In this document: positions 32,966-45,961 of the stretch, in pieces | Layout: each line of letters starts with the position of its first letter | How positions within the stretch are numbered: the first letter of the stretch is position 1 | NCBI GenBank assembly: GCA_039621445.1 | Contig: CP154956.1 | Location: forward strand, 60,149,178-60,213,177 | Length of the DNA stretch: 64,000 bases | Direction of reading: 5' to 3' | Source: Euglena gracilis | Lineage: Eukaryota; Euglenida; Euglenophyceae; Euglenales | Position numbers and translations under genes: made by a program | The notes under the pieces: model-generated | Databases searched by the model: none | What the model was told of the DNA's origin: nothing | Seen by the model: only the letters and a program-made list of their open reading frames with translations

Positions 32966-35900
32966 TCATGAATCCAAATACTTCTTCATCTTGGGGAAAC
33001 TGCAACAACAGGTTTGGCAGATCAACAAACGCGGTGAGGATGAGGAGGACATGAGTGGCAGAGTCAATCGGTGAGCAAAGGAGAAATAATGACATGCAGA
33101 GGGAGCAAACAACACATAGGGAAAAGAGAACGTGTAAATGGATAAGGTGTGGCGCATGACACACAGCAGAGAGTGGGATAAATCACACATCCAAACAGCA
33201 TTTGTTGGTTAGAATTTGGTGCATGGCCAGATGAGAGAGACTGGACAATTTACAAAAATAGCCAGGGGGTTAAAAAAAAGGAGAGCATGAAAATGGAAAG
33301 GGGGACATGTGGTGTCCAAAGTCAAATAAATATGGCACCCCTTGGCCTTTTCTTGACCACTTCCACACCCAACCACGCCAAACCCTTGAAATTTTTCCGG
33401 GACAGCCTTTGGCTGGGCAAGATTCATCCAGCCCCGTGCTGACCCCAACCCATCCACTCTCGAAAACCCCTGCACCCCCCATGGGGGTCACACATACAAC
33501 CCCACACCCAGGGGTGTTGGTGGCAAAGGGGGGGGGGCAGGTGCAGATAGCGATAATGATCATATGCCCTTGTATAAAAAAACATTCGCAACATGCGTGC
33601 GCCTGAATTATTGAACACTGCCAACTCAAAAAGAACAACTTGGTCCGATGACGAAGCTGCGCTTTAAGAAAGGAAAAGAAAGGAAACAAAAGGAAAAGAA
33701 CTCCATCCCATGAGGGCCTATGTATTAAAAAATAAACGAACAAACAAACAAAAACATATATAAATAAATATAATATATATGATATTTTATAGTTTTTTCC
33801 ACATAAGACTTAATAAAAAAAATAAAAAATATGAATACAAGACGCATATAATCTCTGTTTGTAATAACAAAAAAAATGCAAACAAAAGATATCTTGTTGA
33901 GGAATCAGCCAAAGTCCATCAGCATGCTAACGAAGTTGGTGGCTTGGGAAATGGTTAGTAAAGCAGTTTGATGTGGGAGGTATGATGGCAATGATGGTCA
34001 CCCACTGGGTTCCTTATCTTCAACTGCAAGGAGAAGATGGGACGTTTCACAAATAACTCTCTATTTTAGCTAAAATGTCTCCAAAAGCAAATGCACATTG
34101 AGATGGCAAGGGAAAAAAAGAGTTGAAGTCGCTGCACACTGGAGCCCGAAATGCCTTCAGGCACAGTCCAGACAAAAAATAATGGGAAACAAAATCACGG
34201 GAAAACCTACCCAATTCTTCCCTCATTCGTTTTCCTGCCATTTCTGTTCCCCTGTGCCTTTCCAACGCCCTTTGGGGAGCACGTTCAGGGATCACACAAA
34301 AATCGGGTGTATGGAATATGGTCAGTTTGGGTCTGTCCTTTTTTTTTAAAAAAAAAACACCCAAAAATCACAAAAAAAAGACACCCAAACACCATTTCGA
34401 CCATTTGTTGTTGTTTTTTGAAACTTTGAGTTATCTGTTGCAAACATTTCATCTCAACTGGGAAGAATATTTTTAGTGGAGTCTGCTTTGTTTGGTGCAT
34501 GTCTATCGCGCTTTTGCACGTTTCCAAATGTCTTCTTCAAAAAAAACCACTGGGATGGTGTTAGGGTTTGGATTAGATTAGTGTTAGGGTTTGGTTAGGC
34601 TGGGGGAGAGAGTTATGGGTGGGCAGTAGGTAAAAACTGTTCCTGGAATCAGGTATATCGAACTGAATTTTAGACAAGCCAAGCCCATGCCCTGCTTCGG
34701 GGGGATTCTGCCACAACATGCAGACACCGGGGGTAATTCACACCGCGCACACCGTACCCTACATCGCACGCTGCACCAGACCAGGCTTCTTTTACCGACC
34801 GGGGGCGGGTACTGTAGGGTGCCTGCCCCTAGCAGGCACCCCCCCCCCCGGGGATGGGAGAGGGCAGAAAATTTTCATTGAAAATGGCCTTCTCTGGGCC
34901 CCCGGCGCCTTTGGTGCTAGGGTCGGCCAGTCGGCCAGTAGGGGCAGGCACCCCCCAAAATCCTACCCCCCCCCGGGGGGGTCGGATCGGGTGCTACAGG
35001 GTGCCTGAAGCTAGCCCCCCCTCCCCTCATGGGGTGCCCCCGACTTAAAAAAAGCCTGCCCCAGACGCACAGAATAAAGAACGAAAATAGCCAAAATAGC
35101 CAAAAGTAGCGAAAGGTAGCACTGGTTTTTCATTCATTTTTCCTTTTCAAAAAAAAGCAAAAAAAAATGGCCGAAGACGCCGAAAAAAAATGCCCAATAA
35201 TGGTCAGGAATGGCCAAAAATTGCGAAACATGCAAAAAAAAATGTTGCCAAAAATGGCCAATTATGGTCAAAAATGCCCAACAGCAGTGGCCAAAAGTGG
35301 CCAAAAAAGTCTCAAAATTATTGAAACAGTCCAGTATCTGCCTGCACCACCCTGCGCCAACATCATGCACCCCACCAGTGTGCAATGATTCCGCTGCACC
35401 GAGTACCGTGTATGGAATCAAACCTGGTCCCGCTTTCGTCGTCGGCCTTTTGCATCACCGCGAACTGGGATACGAGGTCCGGCAACAGCCCCTGGCGCAT
35501 GTTGGACAGCGTGAACGGGACCTGCAGGGCTGCCTCAACCACGGGGGCCTGAGAGAAAAACGCCATGGAATGTCGCACAAATGGTTTCGATCATTTGACA
35601 GAGTGGGGCCCAGTTCTCAGCACATGCCAACTGTGGAAGGGGATCCGTTCGGATGACTTGGCGGCGCGGGCACACCTCCTTCTCGCGCTTTGCTTGCTTC
35701 ATTTGCCGGATGCGGTCGCTGAAGATGACTTCCCGCTGCTTTGGTCCAACGTATGTCTTGCCAACAAGTGCCTCATTTGTCTGCTGAAGGCAGCATGCAA
35801 AGAGAGGTGTGCCGCACAGTATAGTGCTTCAGCACATGCTAACGGTCAAAAACAGCCACGCAGCAGGGCATCGCAGAACCCCGGTGACCCTTCCATCCAG

Positions 35901-38900
35901 AAATATCAATTCTGAATAAGCTTCTGCTGAAGAAATCATTTCATTTTCAACAACAGATAACTGGAGATCAAGGCTCAAAAATGACTTGGCGGGGTGATTT
36001 CACCGAAAGATGCGACTTTCGATATTCAGCTGGGGTTTTTGGTTCCTTCCGTTCTTCTTGCGCACCACTGCCATAGATCTCACATTGAGCCTTTGGAAAC
36101 CTGGGTGGGCAGGACCTATAACTCACCTTTAAACCCCCCCTTCGGCTGACAAACCAGACCAGATCCTATAAACCCTGGGGGGTTTATAAGTGGGTGTATT
36201 TATTTGTTGCATCTCTCTTCGATGATGGCTGGATATTTTGGTATAAAAAAATTGGCAGCCTTAAACTACTGCCCCCCCCCCCCCCGAGGGGCACCCAGAA
36301 GTGAATGCCCCAGGAAAACAAGGGGGCCCAAACCAAATTAACGTGTTTTTTTTTTGCAGGAAAGGTCCAAGACAAAGTGTTGTTTGGAAGGCCAACTCAA
36401 GGTGCAGGGTTTGGCTTTGAGGGTTCAGATCGGGGTAGGGTTAGGGTTAATGTTGGGGTTAGAAGTCAGGTCTGGGATTGGAATTAAGGCGGTTCAGCCG
36501 AAAATTCGGGCTTTAAAAATCTTATTATTTATTAACACAAAAGCTTAAATTTCGACCTGCGAACTGCTTAACTTTGGCCTGACGCTTTGTCCTATCCCAA
36601 AAAGTCACAGAAAACACCAAAAAAACCCTACCCCCCCCCCAAATAACGGGGCAGTGCCCTTTGAGTGGGCAGTGCCCGAATAACGGGGCAGGGGGAAGGC
36701 CGAAAAGGTGGTTCCAATAGCGGGGCACCCTCAGGTTTTTTTTGGTCCAAGAGGTTAGTGAGGACGAAAATATTCCACAATTCTTGCCTGCCGCGAGTAC
36801 ATACATGTACATATGTATACAAACATGCATGCATATTTGTGTGTATGGCAGGGATTTACCAGTTATCCCCCCAAGGGGGTCCAGTAGTAATAAAATTCGG
36901 GGCGGGATCCAACGTTTGATGATGGCAGGTAGTGCCCAAATAACGGGGCAGGGCGCCCCGTTATTTGGGGGGGGGGGGTTATCGAGGTGCGTTTAAGAAA
37001 GTAGACCTCCCTCGCATGTTAAACCACTGGGACATCCGGGGTGGGGACAGCAAGTTTAAGGGGCAGCCCGAAACTACTGCCCCCCCCCCCGGGGGGCCCA
37101 GTAGTTAATCCGGGGGGTCAAAACAATTTTTTGCGTTAATGATGGAATAGGGTTAGGTGCGCGACTTAGGCTTAGGGTTAGGCCTAACTTGTACACCGAA
37201 CACCCGTCTATAAATTAGGCCTAACCCTAAGCCTAAGTCGCGCACCTAACCCTATTCCATCATTAACGCAAAAAAAACTATTTTGACCCCCCGGATTAAC
37301 TACTGGGCCCCCCCGGGGGGGGGGGGGGGGGCAGTAGTTTCGGGCTGCCTTTTAAGGCTGCTGGTTTACGGGTTCCTGTTAAAATATCATGATATCTTGA
37401 GTTCTGCCAGAGGGAAGAGCCGCATTAAAAAAAAAACCAGGCCGATTCTGCATTACAAACAATGACATGAAACTAATAATAAAATACAGAAACTTGAATC
37501 TAAAACAAACAAACCTTCGTCAACTCGCGGACAGAGTGGCATCCGTTTCTTGCGTAATAATCCATCTTGCTGGCTGCATTCAGCTGTGTGGAGTCGTTCC
37601 ACTGACTGTCTTCCAAATCAGGGTGTATTGGAAACTCCACCCGATTGTTCATCGACGGATTTTTATGGACCTGAAAAATGATCATGCATCAACTCGAGGC
37701 TTGCCATTGCACTGCCAGCGCACTGCCACTGCACTTCCACCAGGGGTTTTCTTCAGCCGAAAGGAACCCCCCACCGAAGGTGTTATAGCCAGCCAGTAAC
37801 TTTTGTCATAACTAAAATTGGAGCGGCATTGGCCGAAACCAATATGGCTGACGTTTAGCTTGCTTGGGACTTTCAGGCAAATTTTTGCTTGAAAAATAAA
37901 AACCTCCAAACCCTTCAAAAGTTTAAACGACCCTCAAAGGAATGGCCAGCCAGAATTTCGAACTTAGGCAGCCTAACTCGCACTTAGCTTTGAAAATGAC
38001 TGCAAAATTGCTCCGACGTGCAATCTGCAAAAAAAAGTTTGGTTTTCGAACACCGAGGCCTGAGGTTCAGGACAGTCTGAATTAGTGTCCCCCTACACCC
38101 CCCCCCCCAGGGCCTGGGACAAAATAACGACTTGGCTCCCGGGGCCCAGTGAGCACGAACCTGAAACAGTTTAAAACAGGAGAAAATTTAATGAGTGAGA
38201 AAGTTAATAAAAAGAGGGGAACTCCGTTGCGCAGTTGCAGTCGGAGAACTCCGCATCACAACAATTTTTCATCACAAAAAAATAAAACACAGGCACAATG
38301 TTTTATTTTTATTTTTTTTGTGCTCTACATGCGGGTGATCATTGCGCACTCGCGTGTCAAAATGTGTTTTCATTGCGTACCTGCGCAATGGGCAGGCTCA
38401 TGAAGAATGGAGCTGCATTGCGCTATGACGCAATGGAAATGCAATTTTTAATTCTAAAGCAGCATGGCTGTTGCGCCAAAGCGCAGCATAACTGATTGAA
38501 ACTTATCTCGCAATAGAGGAAGAGAACGGCCCTGGTAGAGTATGAACACCAGAGGGGATAGAGCACAAAATTAAGGACAGGGGGACGGAAGCCTACTCTC
38601 GGTCACGTTGCCTTGAATTTTGTAAAGGTTGTATTTATATTGTGCCATAGCGCAATATAAATCTTAAATTTTCATTCAATGTGAGCGTGCCCGCTGCACA
38701 GTGGCGCAACAGATATCAATTTTTAATATCTTATTTTTATCACTGTGGGTGGAGAGAGCGGTCCTGGAAGCATCTCATTAGGAGGAAAACTTGCCTGGGA
38801 CAGGAAGCCAACCCCCTGGTGTGTGAATGCAACCACCAACTTCTTCATATCCAGATGTATCTTGTCCTATGCGTTGTGAGCCCAAATGCCAGTGTCGGAG

Positions 38901-41900
38901 GTTCCTCCCACTTGCTTCGCCGTTCAGCATGCCTGAGGGGCCCTTCTGTTCGGCCAACCTTTGAAACTCCGAAAATATCTGTTTGAAAAAGAACAGGCAC
39001 CAGATGAACCCTTGGGATCACAGCCGAGAAAATAGTTTTGGGAACCCCCCAAAAAAACGGCTTTAAAAAAGCCGTTTTTTAAAGCCACCCCCCCCCTTCT
39101 CACCCAGTATTTGAAGCAGACAACTTTGGGTATGAGCGACTGGAATTGAGAAATGGACAGGGTCCATCAACAATGGCGGAGAAGGGAAGACATGCTGACA
39201 CACCTTTTCGGCAAGTTGCAACCCACCAGACAGCCGCATCACACCGGGCAGATGGAGGACATGGCTCGGCATAAACAAGTCTTCCTGTAATCATCCCAAA
39301 AAAAACCCTTCTCCCGGCACTGAGTGCAACGTCACTGAGGTTCCACAGCCTACCGCCCACGACTCGTCTTATTGGAACAACACTCCCTCCCCAGTGCCTG
39401 AACAGTTCAAAATCACCAACCCAGCTTCTGGCACAGTGGAGCTCCAACACCCCTTATCATTCTCCTCAATCCACCACCTTCTCCCACAGCCCGTATGCAT
39501 TCAAAGACATCTGCTATTTGAAAAGACATTGCGCGCAAGCGCAATTTATAACTGTTATGCTTGCGCCCAATGTATAACAGAAGCCCCTGAGCTTATGGGA
39601 GTCCCTCTGATGTGTTACAGTGTGTCGGGGGCCCCTCTTGGCTGGCCAGCGTGTGGGCTTGGTGAGGAAAGACATTACCCCGACACACACAACCACAATG
39701 TCTCACTGTTGTGTTTGAGCGCAATGAGGTGGGCGACCACTTGAGAACACTGGGTGCTGTAAACCCCCCCCAAATATAAAACCCCCCCCAAATACAACCC
39801 CCCCCCCCAAATATAAACCCCCCCTGAGGACCTTGAAATCCCGCCCAAATATAACCCCCCCCCTCCGGCGCGAAGCGCCGGAAGGAAAAATTTTGGACAA
39901 AATATCTCCCAAAATTGTCATTTTTGGCAGATTTGGGAACAATTTTTACCAAAAACATGTGAAAATTGCTCCTTCGCCCGAAAAATGAAGTTTTTGGACC
40001 CCCAAGGATGGGCGTATTTGTAATTTTGGACCAAAAAAGTGTCTACCGGAAAGTTGATTTTTCGACCGAATATAAAACCCCCCCAAATATAAAACCCCCC
40101 CTCGGGGTCTTGAAATTTCCGCCCAATTATAAAACCGGGGGGGTTTTATATTGGGGGGGGGGTTACGCTTTTTGCCATGTTCTTCTTGCCCCCCTCCCCC
40201 CGCAAAAACCCTCTGTGCCGAAGATTTTCAGAGTGTGTCCGTTGTGGGCTATAAAGTCCGCGCCACCCGTTTTTCCCATGCCCATAACCATTGCCTTCTG
40301 TGCCCGGCGGTGTGGGGCCTGGTGCTGCTCACCAGACATTGGGAAAAGACCCTGCCCCTCAATCCCCCCAACCCTTCCACCTGGGTGGTTCCCACTGTAT
40401 CGCTCCTCGTGCTTCAAGCACCCAGGGATCACAACTCCCTGGCACGTGGTTCTTTTTTGAATTTTTCACAACGTGTGTGTGCAGATTACATCCTCTGGAT
40501 GAAATCAGCAGGCAACTCTTCAGGAACATCGCAGAGCCTAAAAAAAGCAACCAAAATGTCCAAAGTTCACCCAGCCTGTGTTGCACCATCTGGGGAACAC
40601 AGTCAAGGCCTCAAAGAGGGACTCACAACGGGGGTTTTGGCACCGTTTTGGGAAAATCACATCTCCCGGAGTTCAAATCCAGGATGTTGAAGCTTTTTTA
40701 AAATGGTGCACCGGTCAAAAAAAAAACACCAAAATTGGCCTGTTCCCTGTGTCCCAGCATCGGCAAATGATGCGCATACCACCGTGGCGGGTCTCTGCAG
40801 AACCAGAGGGTCAAAGGGTGGGTTTCATTGCTGGGTTTCAAAAAAAATTGCAGCATTGCGCTTAAGTGCGAGGAGTTAGGCCGCCTGAGTTGAAAATTTG
40901 GCAGGCTGGAAATAGGCTGCAGGCAGACCCCCCACCCCACCCTCTCACGGGGTCCCCCACTGGAACTGGGCCAGCACTGAGGTCCAGCCAGGTCCAAAGA
41001 AATTACAACTGCTGAACAAGGCAAAGTTTTGCACACAAAACCAAAAAATTCGACCGTGAGAAATTGAGCATATCAGCCCACTTAGAGCCCAATTTCACCG
41101 CTGCTGGACCATTTTTGGCACCAGCCAGGAAATGAATCCATTACTGTCCAGCAACCAGGAATTGAAGTTCATTGAGTTTCATTGAATTTCATTGAATTTC
41201 ATTGAATTTAATGAATTGGACAGGAATTGAACTTCATGGATGGGGGTGGTCCAGGGCTGGAAAAGGCTGCCGGTTTCCCGGGGAGTGGTCCCCCGTCGGC
41301 TAAAGCGAAGCCTTGATTGCAGCAACCCTTGGTGAAACCAGTCGACAACAAAATCTAGTAGCTCCATACCACAAACATTACGTGTATTGCATGTGTTTGC
41401 ACATGCACTCAGTTTCAAAACCCTTCACACTTCTTCTGTGCTGCACACACGGAGTTCATCACAGACTTTCTGAAAAGCTGAAGCAGTTCTCAGTTACACC
41501 TCCCAAAGCAGCACATCAATGTGTGCAGATGTGGAGTTGCTTCAACGATAGGCGCAACATTGCTCACATGGGCTCCAAATACAGCACAAACCAGTTTCGG
41601 TGTTGCCAACAGCAAAATATTTGGCATATGATCATTGTTTAAGCTGCTGTCCAAACATTGATGAAACAAGTTTTCCGCACTGGTGTACTTTACTGCACAC
41701 AGGTGCGGTTCACCGTACGTTGCCTGTGCACCTTGGATATACGCTGGGGCACTTTTCATTGAATAACTGTGGCTTCCGTCGGAGAAGAGAATCAACTGTG
41801 CGAAAATTCTTTTCTGCAGGCAGCACCAAATATTGATGTGTAGCGCACTATAACACTATTTGATACTGCCATTATAAAATTAGCTGAAAGGAGGGGATCG

Positions 41901-43144
41901 GGTGGTCCAGCCTCCCCTTGAGCTTTTGGAAAGGGAATTTTTTTAAACTGGTTTTTTTTATTTGAAACGCAAATTTTGTGATATTTTTGAACCTAAGTAC
42001 GTCATTTTTGGGGATGAGGAAAATCTCAGCAAAGCTGAATAAAAATCTCTTTTTTGGTTACCAAAGGGAGGTGGAATAGAAGGGGTTATTTTTTATCAAC
42101 GTAGACAGCATTAAAAAGACGTTCAAAAAATAGACAGCTTTGAATTGACAACACAAAACTATAAAATCGCAGCGGCATTTCCAACCCACCCAAGCAATGA
42201 ATTTTGCAATGCAAGACAAGCGCAATGCCTTTTGTGTGCAAAAACTGGCAAAAAAGGCTTGAAAAGCTCTTTGAGAATTTCCATTCCCACAAAACATGAA
42301 TCTCTTTTTCTCAGTTGGGCAAAAATTCATATCCTGATTGAAGGTTTCCTTTGGCCGCCCGAAGGGCAGCAGGATGGTTACAATTTTTGACAAAAAAAAC
42401 ATGTGATGTTCGAACGAAGTTGCCTTCCAATTTGTGCACCTGTCATGCCAAATGTCTTCATTGTTGTTTTTTTTTGAAGATTTCTGAAGTTAATCGTGGA
42501 TAGAACACTTTGCCATGTGGCATCCCCAAAGGGGCGCATACCGCGTACAGTTGTGCAAGTTGTTTGTACAAGGGCATCCAGTCCATCCATTCATCCATCC
42601 ATCCATCCAAGCAGACGGACAGACAAACGGACAGACAGACGGACAGACGAACGGATGGACGGATGGACAAGACAGAGAGATCAGATCAACAGGCAAATAT
42701 ACCCAGACCAGACACAGACAGGCCGACAAACAGACAGACAGACCAAGTATTCCAAAAAAAAATCAAAGAATCTCAGGAAGAAAAATTCAGATCATGGCAC
42801 AATGCAGACGTTGTCGAACAGTGTGACAAATGCCAGGTTCCAATGCACCATTTCCATCAGCAGAAACCAGAGAAGGGACAAACCAAGCGGTCCTTTTGAT
42901 CCTCCTTCAAAAGCTTGCTCTGGTCAAATTGGAATTTGGAGGCTTTTGGAACAAAGATGGTGTCCTTGTAAGTAGTAGGAAGGACCTCCGCTCGGAAATT
43001 GTATTCCGGTTTTATACTTTGATGCTCCGAAATAGTACGCATTTGAGCTCGGTCCGGGAAACGAGTATTGGGTGGCTGAACGCTGCCATTCCACTCCGGT
43101 TGTACACCTAACTTTGAGCCAGGCTTCTTTTTGCTAAAAGCCAT
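32966..43144 (-). CDS. Unrecognised eight-exon protein of about 335 residues
   Basis: I do not recognise the family. Exons in transcript order: 43144-42986, 41795-41592, 39284-39204, 38978-38841, 37670-37515, 35783-35676, 35548-35424, 32999-32966. The ATG at 43144 opens MAFSKKKPGSKLGVQPEW and TGA at 32968 closes FPKMKKYLDS. All seven junctions use GT...AG and agree in phase, with phase 0 at the first six and a split Ser codon at the last. That agreement is strong evidence for a real gene. The protein has no obvious signal peptide or membrane segment. It has a basic start, a hydrophobic patch NILLLATPKL, an acidic stretch HPDLEDSQWND and a charged helix-like run SDRIRQMKQAKREKE. Donors are GTCCTT, GTTTGT, GTGTGT, GTTGGT, GTTTGT, GTGTGC and GTTTGA. 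A cytoskeletal or ciliary role is possible but unsupported. Confidence 0.6.
34555..34615. repeat. Short interstitial telomere-like tract
   Basis: GTTAGGGTTTGG and TTAGTGTTAGGGTTTGGTTA recall TTTAGGG-type telomere repeats but are irregular. Similar fragments occur at 36432-36470 and 21335-21362. Confidence 0.4.
34782..35058. mobile_element. hAT-like MITE with GGTGCCTGCCCC interior
   Basis: The ends are CAGGCTTCTTTTA and TTAAAAAAAGCCTG. The flanks CACCAGAC and CCCCAGAC match at 7 of 8 positions. The interior repeats GGTGCCTGCCCCTAGCAGGC in both orientations and matches the element at 15549-15831. Confidence 0.65.
35424..37670 (-). CDS. Best-supported exons of the unrecognised eight-exon gene
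   Basis: Exon 37670-37515 (52 codons) opens after TTTTTCAG with VHKNPSMNNRVEFPIHPD. Exon 35783-35676 (36 codons) reads LVGKTYVGPKQREVIFSD and then a Lys/Arg/Glu-rich helix. Exon 35548-35424 opens APVVEAALQVPFTLSNM. Each has a pyrimidine-rich acceptor and the frames run on without a shift. The exons stand out against surrounding homopolymer-rich sequence by even codon use and lack of runs. Confidence 0.62.
37055..37355. repeat. Foldback with arms of about 135 bp and a telomere-like core
   Basis: The left arm 37055-37190 starts GGCAGCCCGAAACTACTGCC and ends GGGTTAGGCCTAA. The right arm from about 37218 is its reverse complement almost base for base, ending GGCAGTAGTTTCGGGCTGCC. A loop of roughly 25-30 bp lies between them. 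Both arms hold GGGTTAGG and CCTAACCCTAA motifs and a G/C run. No coding capacity. Confidence 0.9.
38220..39730. repeat. Scattered TTGCGC/GCGCAA half-palindromes
   Basis: Motifs such as CATTGCGCTATGACGCAATG (38414), GTTGCGCCAAAGCGCAGC (38470), GCCATAGCGCAA (38644) and CATTGCGCGCAAGCGCAATT (39527) recur over 1.5 kb within introns of the unrecognised eight-exon gene. Confidence 0.55.
39765..40165. repeat. AAATATAAAACCCCCCC repeat block
   Basis: Structured like 27000-27400: C-run units, a GGCGCGAAGCGCCGGAA hairpin and a final inverted G-run copy. It probably represents the same kind of element. It lies between exons 41592 and 39284. Confidence 0.7.
42575..42745. repeat. CATC and ACAG tetranucleotide tract
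   Basis: CATCCATCCATC passes into ACAGACAGACGGAC repeats. It lies in the first intron of the unrecognised eight-exon gene. Confidence 0.85.
42986..43144 (-). CDS. First coding exon of the unrecognised gene
   Basis: The exon has 53 codons from ATG to donor GTCCTT. Near the start the coding strand reads AAAAAGAAGCCTG, which is the same as the terminal inverted repeat of the small transposon family in this window. The start could therefore lie in an old element end, or the match may be chance. Further in it reads NTRFPDRAQMRTISEHQ and KPEYNFRAE. Confidence 0.5.
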
Positions 43145-43149
43145 GATTG

Positions 43150-45890
43150 TTTCGTTTTTTAAATTTAAACCTTCGGAATAAAAATGGCAGGGTATTCCCA
43201 GCAAACCACAACACGAGCGTCAAATAATAAGGCACTTTAAGCTGCTGGAGGTGGCCACCTATGTCAAAATTAGACCGATACAAAATTACATCCCCACATT
43301 GATGGTTCAGCTTCATATAAAATGCTGATCGATTGGCACATTAAATTGGTAAGTTATTGCATTCATATGAGTACACTGATGGAACACAACACAAAATGAA
43401 AAATCGGAGCATATGGAAATGCTTTTCTGAAATTGAATATATTGTTTCGAAAATATACAGGCCAAACTCAGACACCCAAACGATGGCATATGTATTTCGC
43501 TGAGCTCATGCTGCAGCTGGTTTTCCTTGTGAGACGAACAAAATTTAGCTCACTGTCCAGGTTTTCTTTCAATGGGTCTCGAAATCAGGGGCAAACTTTG
43601 GTTGGATACAATTAGGGAGGCAAACAATTTGAAAGAAGAAAATCAAAGACACACCCACCCACCCACCCACCCACCATTTAAATGAACAGCAACCACCCTG
43701 GAGCGTCGATCACAAGTAAAATTGAAACCTTGTTCACACAAAAACGAGGAAGTTTCAATTTGAAATTGTTGTATTTAAAAATGATTGTTCTTGGGACATT
43801 GATCGATGTGGTATGGACATCGTGGTCATAAAATGAAGCCTGCTTTTGGGGACGCTTGAAAGCCAATACCGCTGACCTTGCTGCAAAAGAAAATCAGTGT
43901 CAGATTGCAAGAAAATTTGGTGCAGAAAGATTTATCAGCGAAAAATATGATTCTCTGGAGCCCCAACAAGAAAATTTAATCCCACAGCCCCTGGGGGAAA
44001 AAATGTAAAAATTTGTCCTTTGGGCAGCCCTGAACGGAAAGGCGGGGAAAGGAAAGGAGTTGTGGCCTCCGCCCAAGAGGGGGGGGGGGTGCAAACCCCT
44101 CCCCCACCCACCACAGCAGTTGCAAAAAAATTCGGGGGGGGGTCCCAAAAATCCCAACTGTATAGGGGGGGGAGGGGGGGGTCCCCAAAAACTGTTCTGT
44201 CGTCGCCCCATGGCCCCCCAGCCCTGGTAAAATGAGGTTTTCGCCCTGGGGTGTTCTGGGGGAGCCTGAACCATTTGGGGGTGGTTTGTGGGAAGGCCAC
44301 ATCCTGCCACAGAGGGGAAAAAATTGCATTTGCTTTTTGCAGTTTTTTCTCCTTTGGCACCAAAGACCCTGAAGAAATAATTTGACCTAAAATTTGGAGG
44401 AAAAAGAGAAAGCCCACCCACCCAGCCATGGGGTTTCAGGGATTCCCTGCCTTTGGACTCCCTATTACCCCTTGATAAACATGATAAAATCAACTGTTGG
44501 AAGTACAGAAAATAAAATGAAATTACTCTGGACTTGGAACAGCTTTTGAGGAGTCAGCAGCAATGCAGACCACACCGCGACACAGAATTAAGAGGAAACA
44601 TTAGCAAAACAGGTGGTGAATTCTTGAACCTTGGTCACTTTGGGGGATAACCTTTAATTTGGGTACGGAGATCCTGATTCAGATAAGCAACTCCTTGCTT
44701 TTGAGTGGCATATTACCTGTGGGTAAAAGCTCAGCCTCCGTGCAAAACTTCTCATTTTGGGCTGGGGGACATGAGGAAATCAGAATAATAATTCTGACTT
44801 CCAAAGAGGCCAGAAGCAATTCTCTCCCCCCGTCTTTCCGAAATGGATCTGTACTGCATCACCTCTGAACAAGGCTGACCTCATTGGAAAATTTGGGGCA
44901 AGGTTGCACCAGTTGGAAATGATTGCATCCCTTAAAGATGCAATTACGAATTAACTTGTATTTTTAAGTTCTGTCCATCATTTTTGCCCCACCATCCATT
45001 AATTTTGTGCGAAATGGCCATTATTTCTGCTCCCAACGGCGGCCATCAGGCCACATGGCCATGGTTTTTTTGAGCTAGGTGGCCATAATCTTAGCGTGTT
45101 GGCTGTAAAATTCCTTTTTTAAAGTGTTTGTTACGCGTTTGTCGTTTATAGGTTATTGTTTTAATAATTTTAATTGACATGGTTCCGAAATGGGGGGGAA
45201 AGCCACGATTTGAGGAGAAAAAACATTTTGGCCCACAACCCTCAACGACCATGTTTGGATTTTCAAAAAAAAACTTTTTTTTGAATTCGATTTAAACGAG
45301 CTGCCACCTGTGCCATTTTTGTTTCATTTTTGCCCGCCCCCTCCCCTGTCCACCGAGTTCCTGCGGGGAGTTGTCATACACGCCCCCCAACCTACGACCC
45401 TCAACCAGGGGGTGGTCGCACGACCAGGTGCCAAAAACGACCAGATTTTCAAAGCCACCGACAGCCATCGACCAGGGGGGGGGGTCACCCCCCTTACCTG
45501 CAACCCCCAACTGGGGGGTGGTCGGTATCAGGGTGATCGGTGGACAAGGGGGGGGGGACACCAGCATGCAGAAACAAAATGCCGACAAAACGTTTATCCG
45601 CATTCCATTCACAGGTGCCTATGGTCACACCCCGTCACACCCAATGAACACGACATCTGGTTTTGGAAGCAATGGCCAACACTGGGATAAATGGTCAGAA
45701 CATGGAACTTCCAACCCCAATTCTGTATTTGGAGAAACAATGCCCTCACATTGGAAGAGGCATTTCATTCTTTCTTTCTTTGTTGCATTTGGCACTGGGG
45801 GTTCGAATTGACACCCTGCCCAGAGTACCCTCCCTGCTGGAACCTTCCTTAAAAGCAAAACCTGATTCCCAAAATTTTGGTTTCTCTGCC
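43150..45890. other. Intergenic, no confident gene
   Basis: It contains CCCA repeats near 43650 and inverted G/C-run structures near 44070-44200 and 45400-45560. One weak minus-strand exon-like stretch, 44723-44857 (ending at a GTAATA donor), was not accepted. Confidence 0.45.
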
Positions 45891-45961
45891 TTCTCTTCGA
45901 CGTGTGAATGTGTAATATGTGAAGGGCACGCCTTGTTGCTTCTCGGCTGTCATAAACAACT

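Noticed and set aside
40660-40690. tRNA-like B box (GAGTTCAAATCCAGGA)
   Set aside because: No matching A box, anticodon arm or acceptor stem can be drawn around it.
44723-44857. Minus-strand exon ending at GTAATA, reading TDPFRKDGGRELLLASLEV
   Set aside because: Third-position bias is absent and no partner exon agrees in phase with it.
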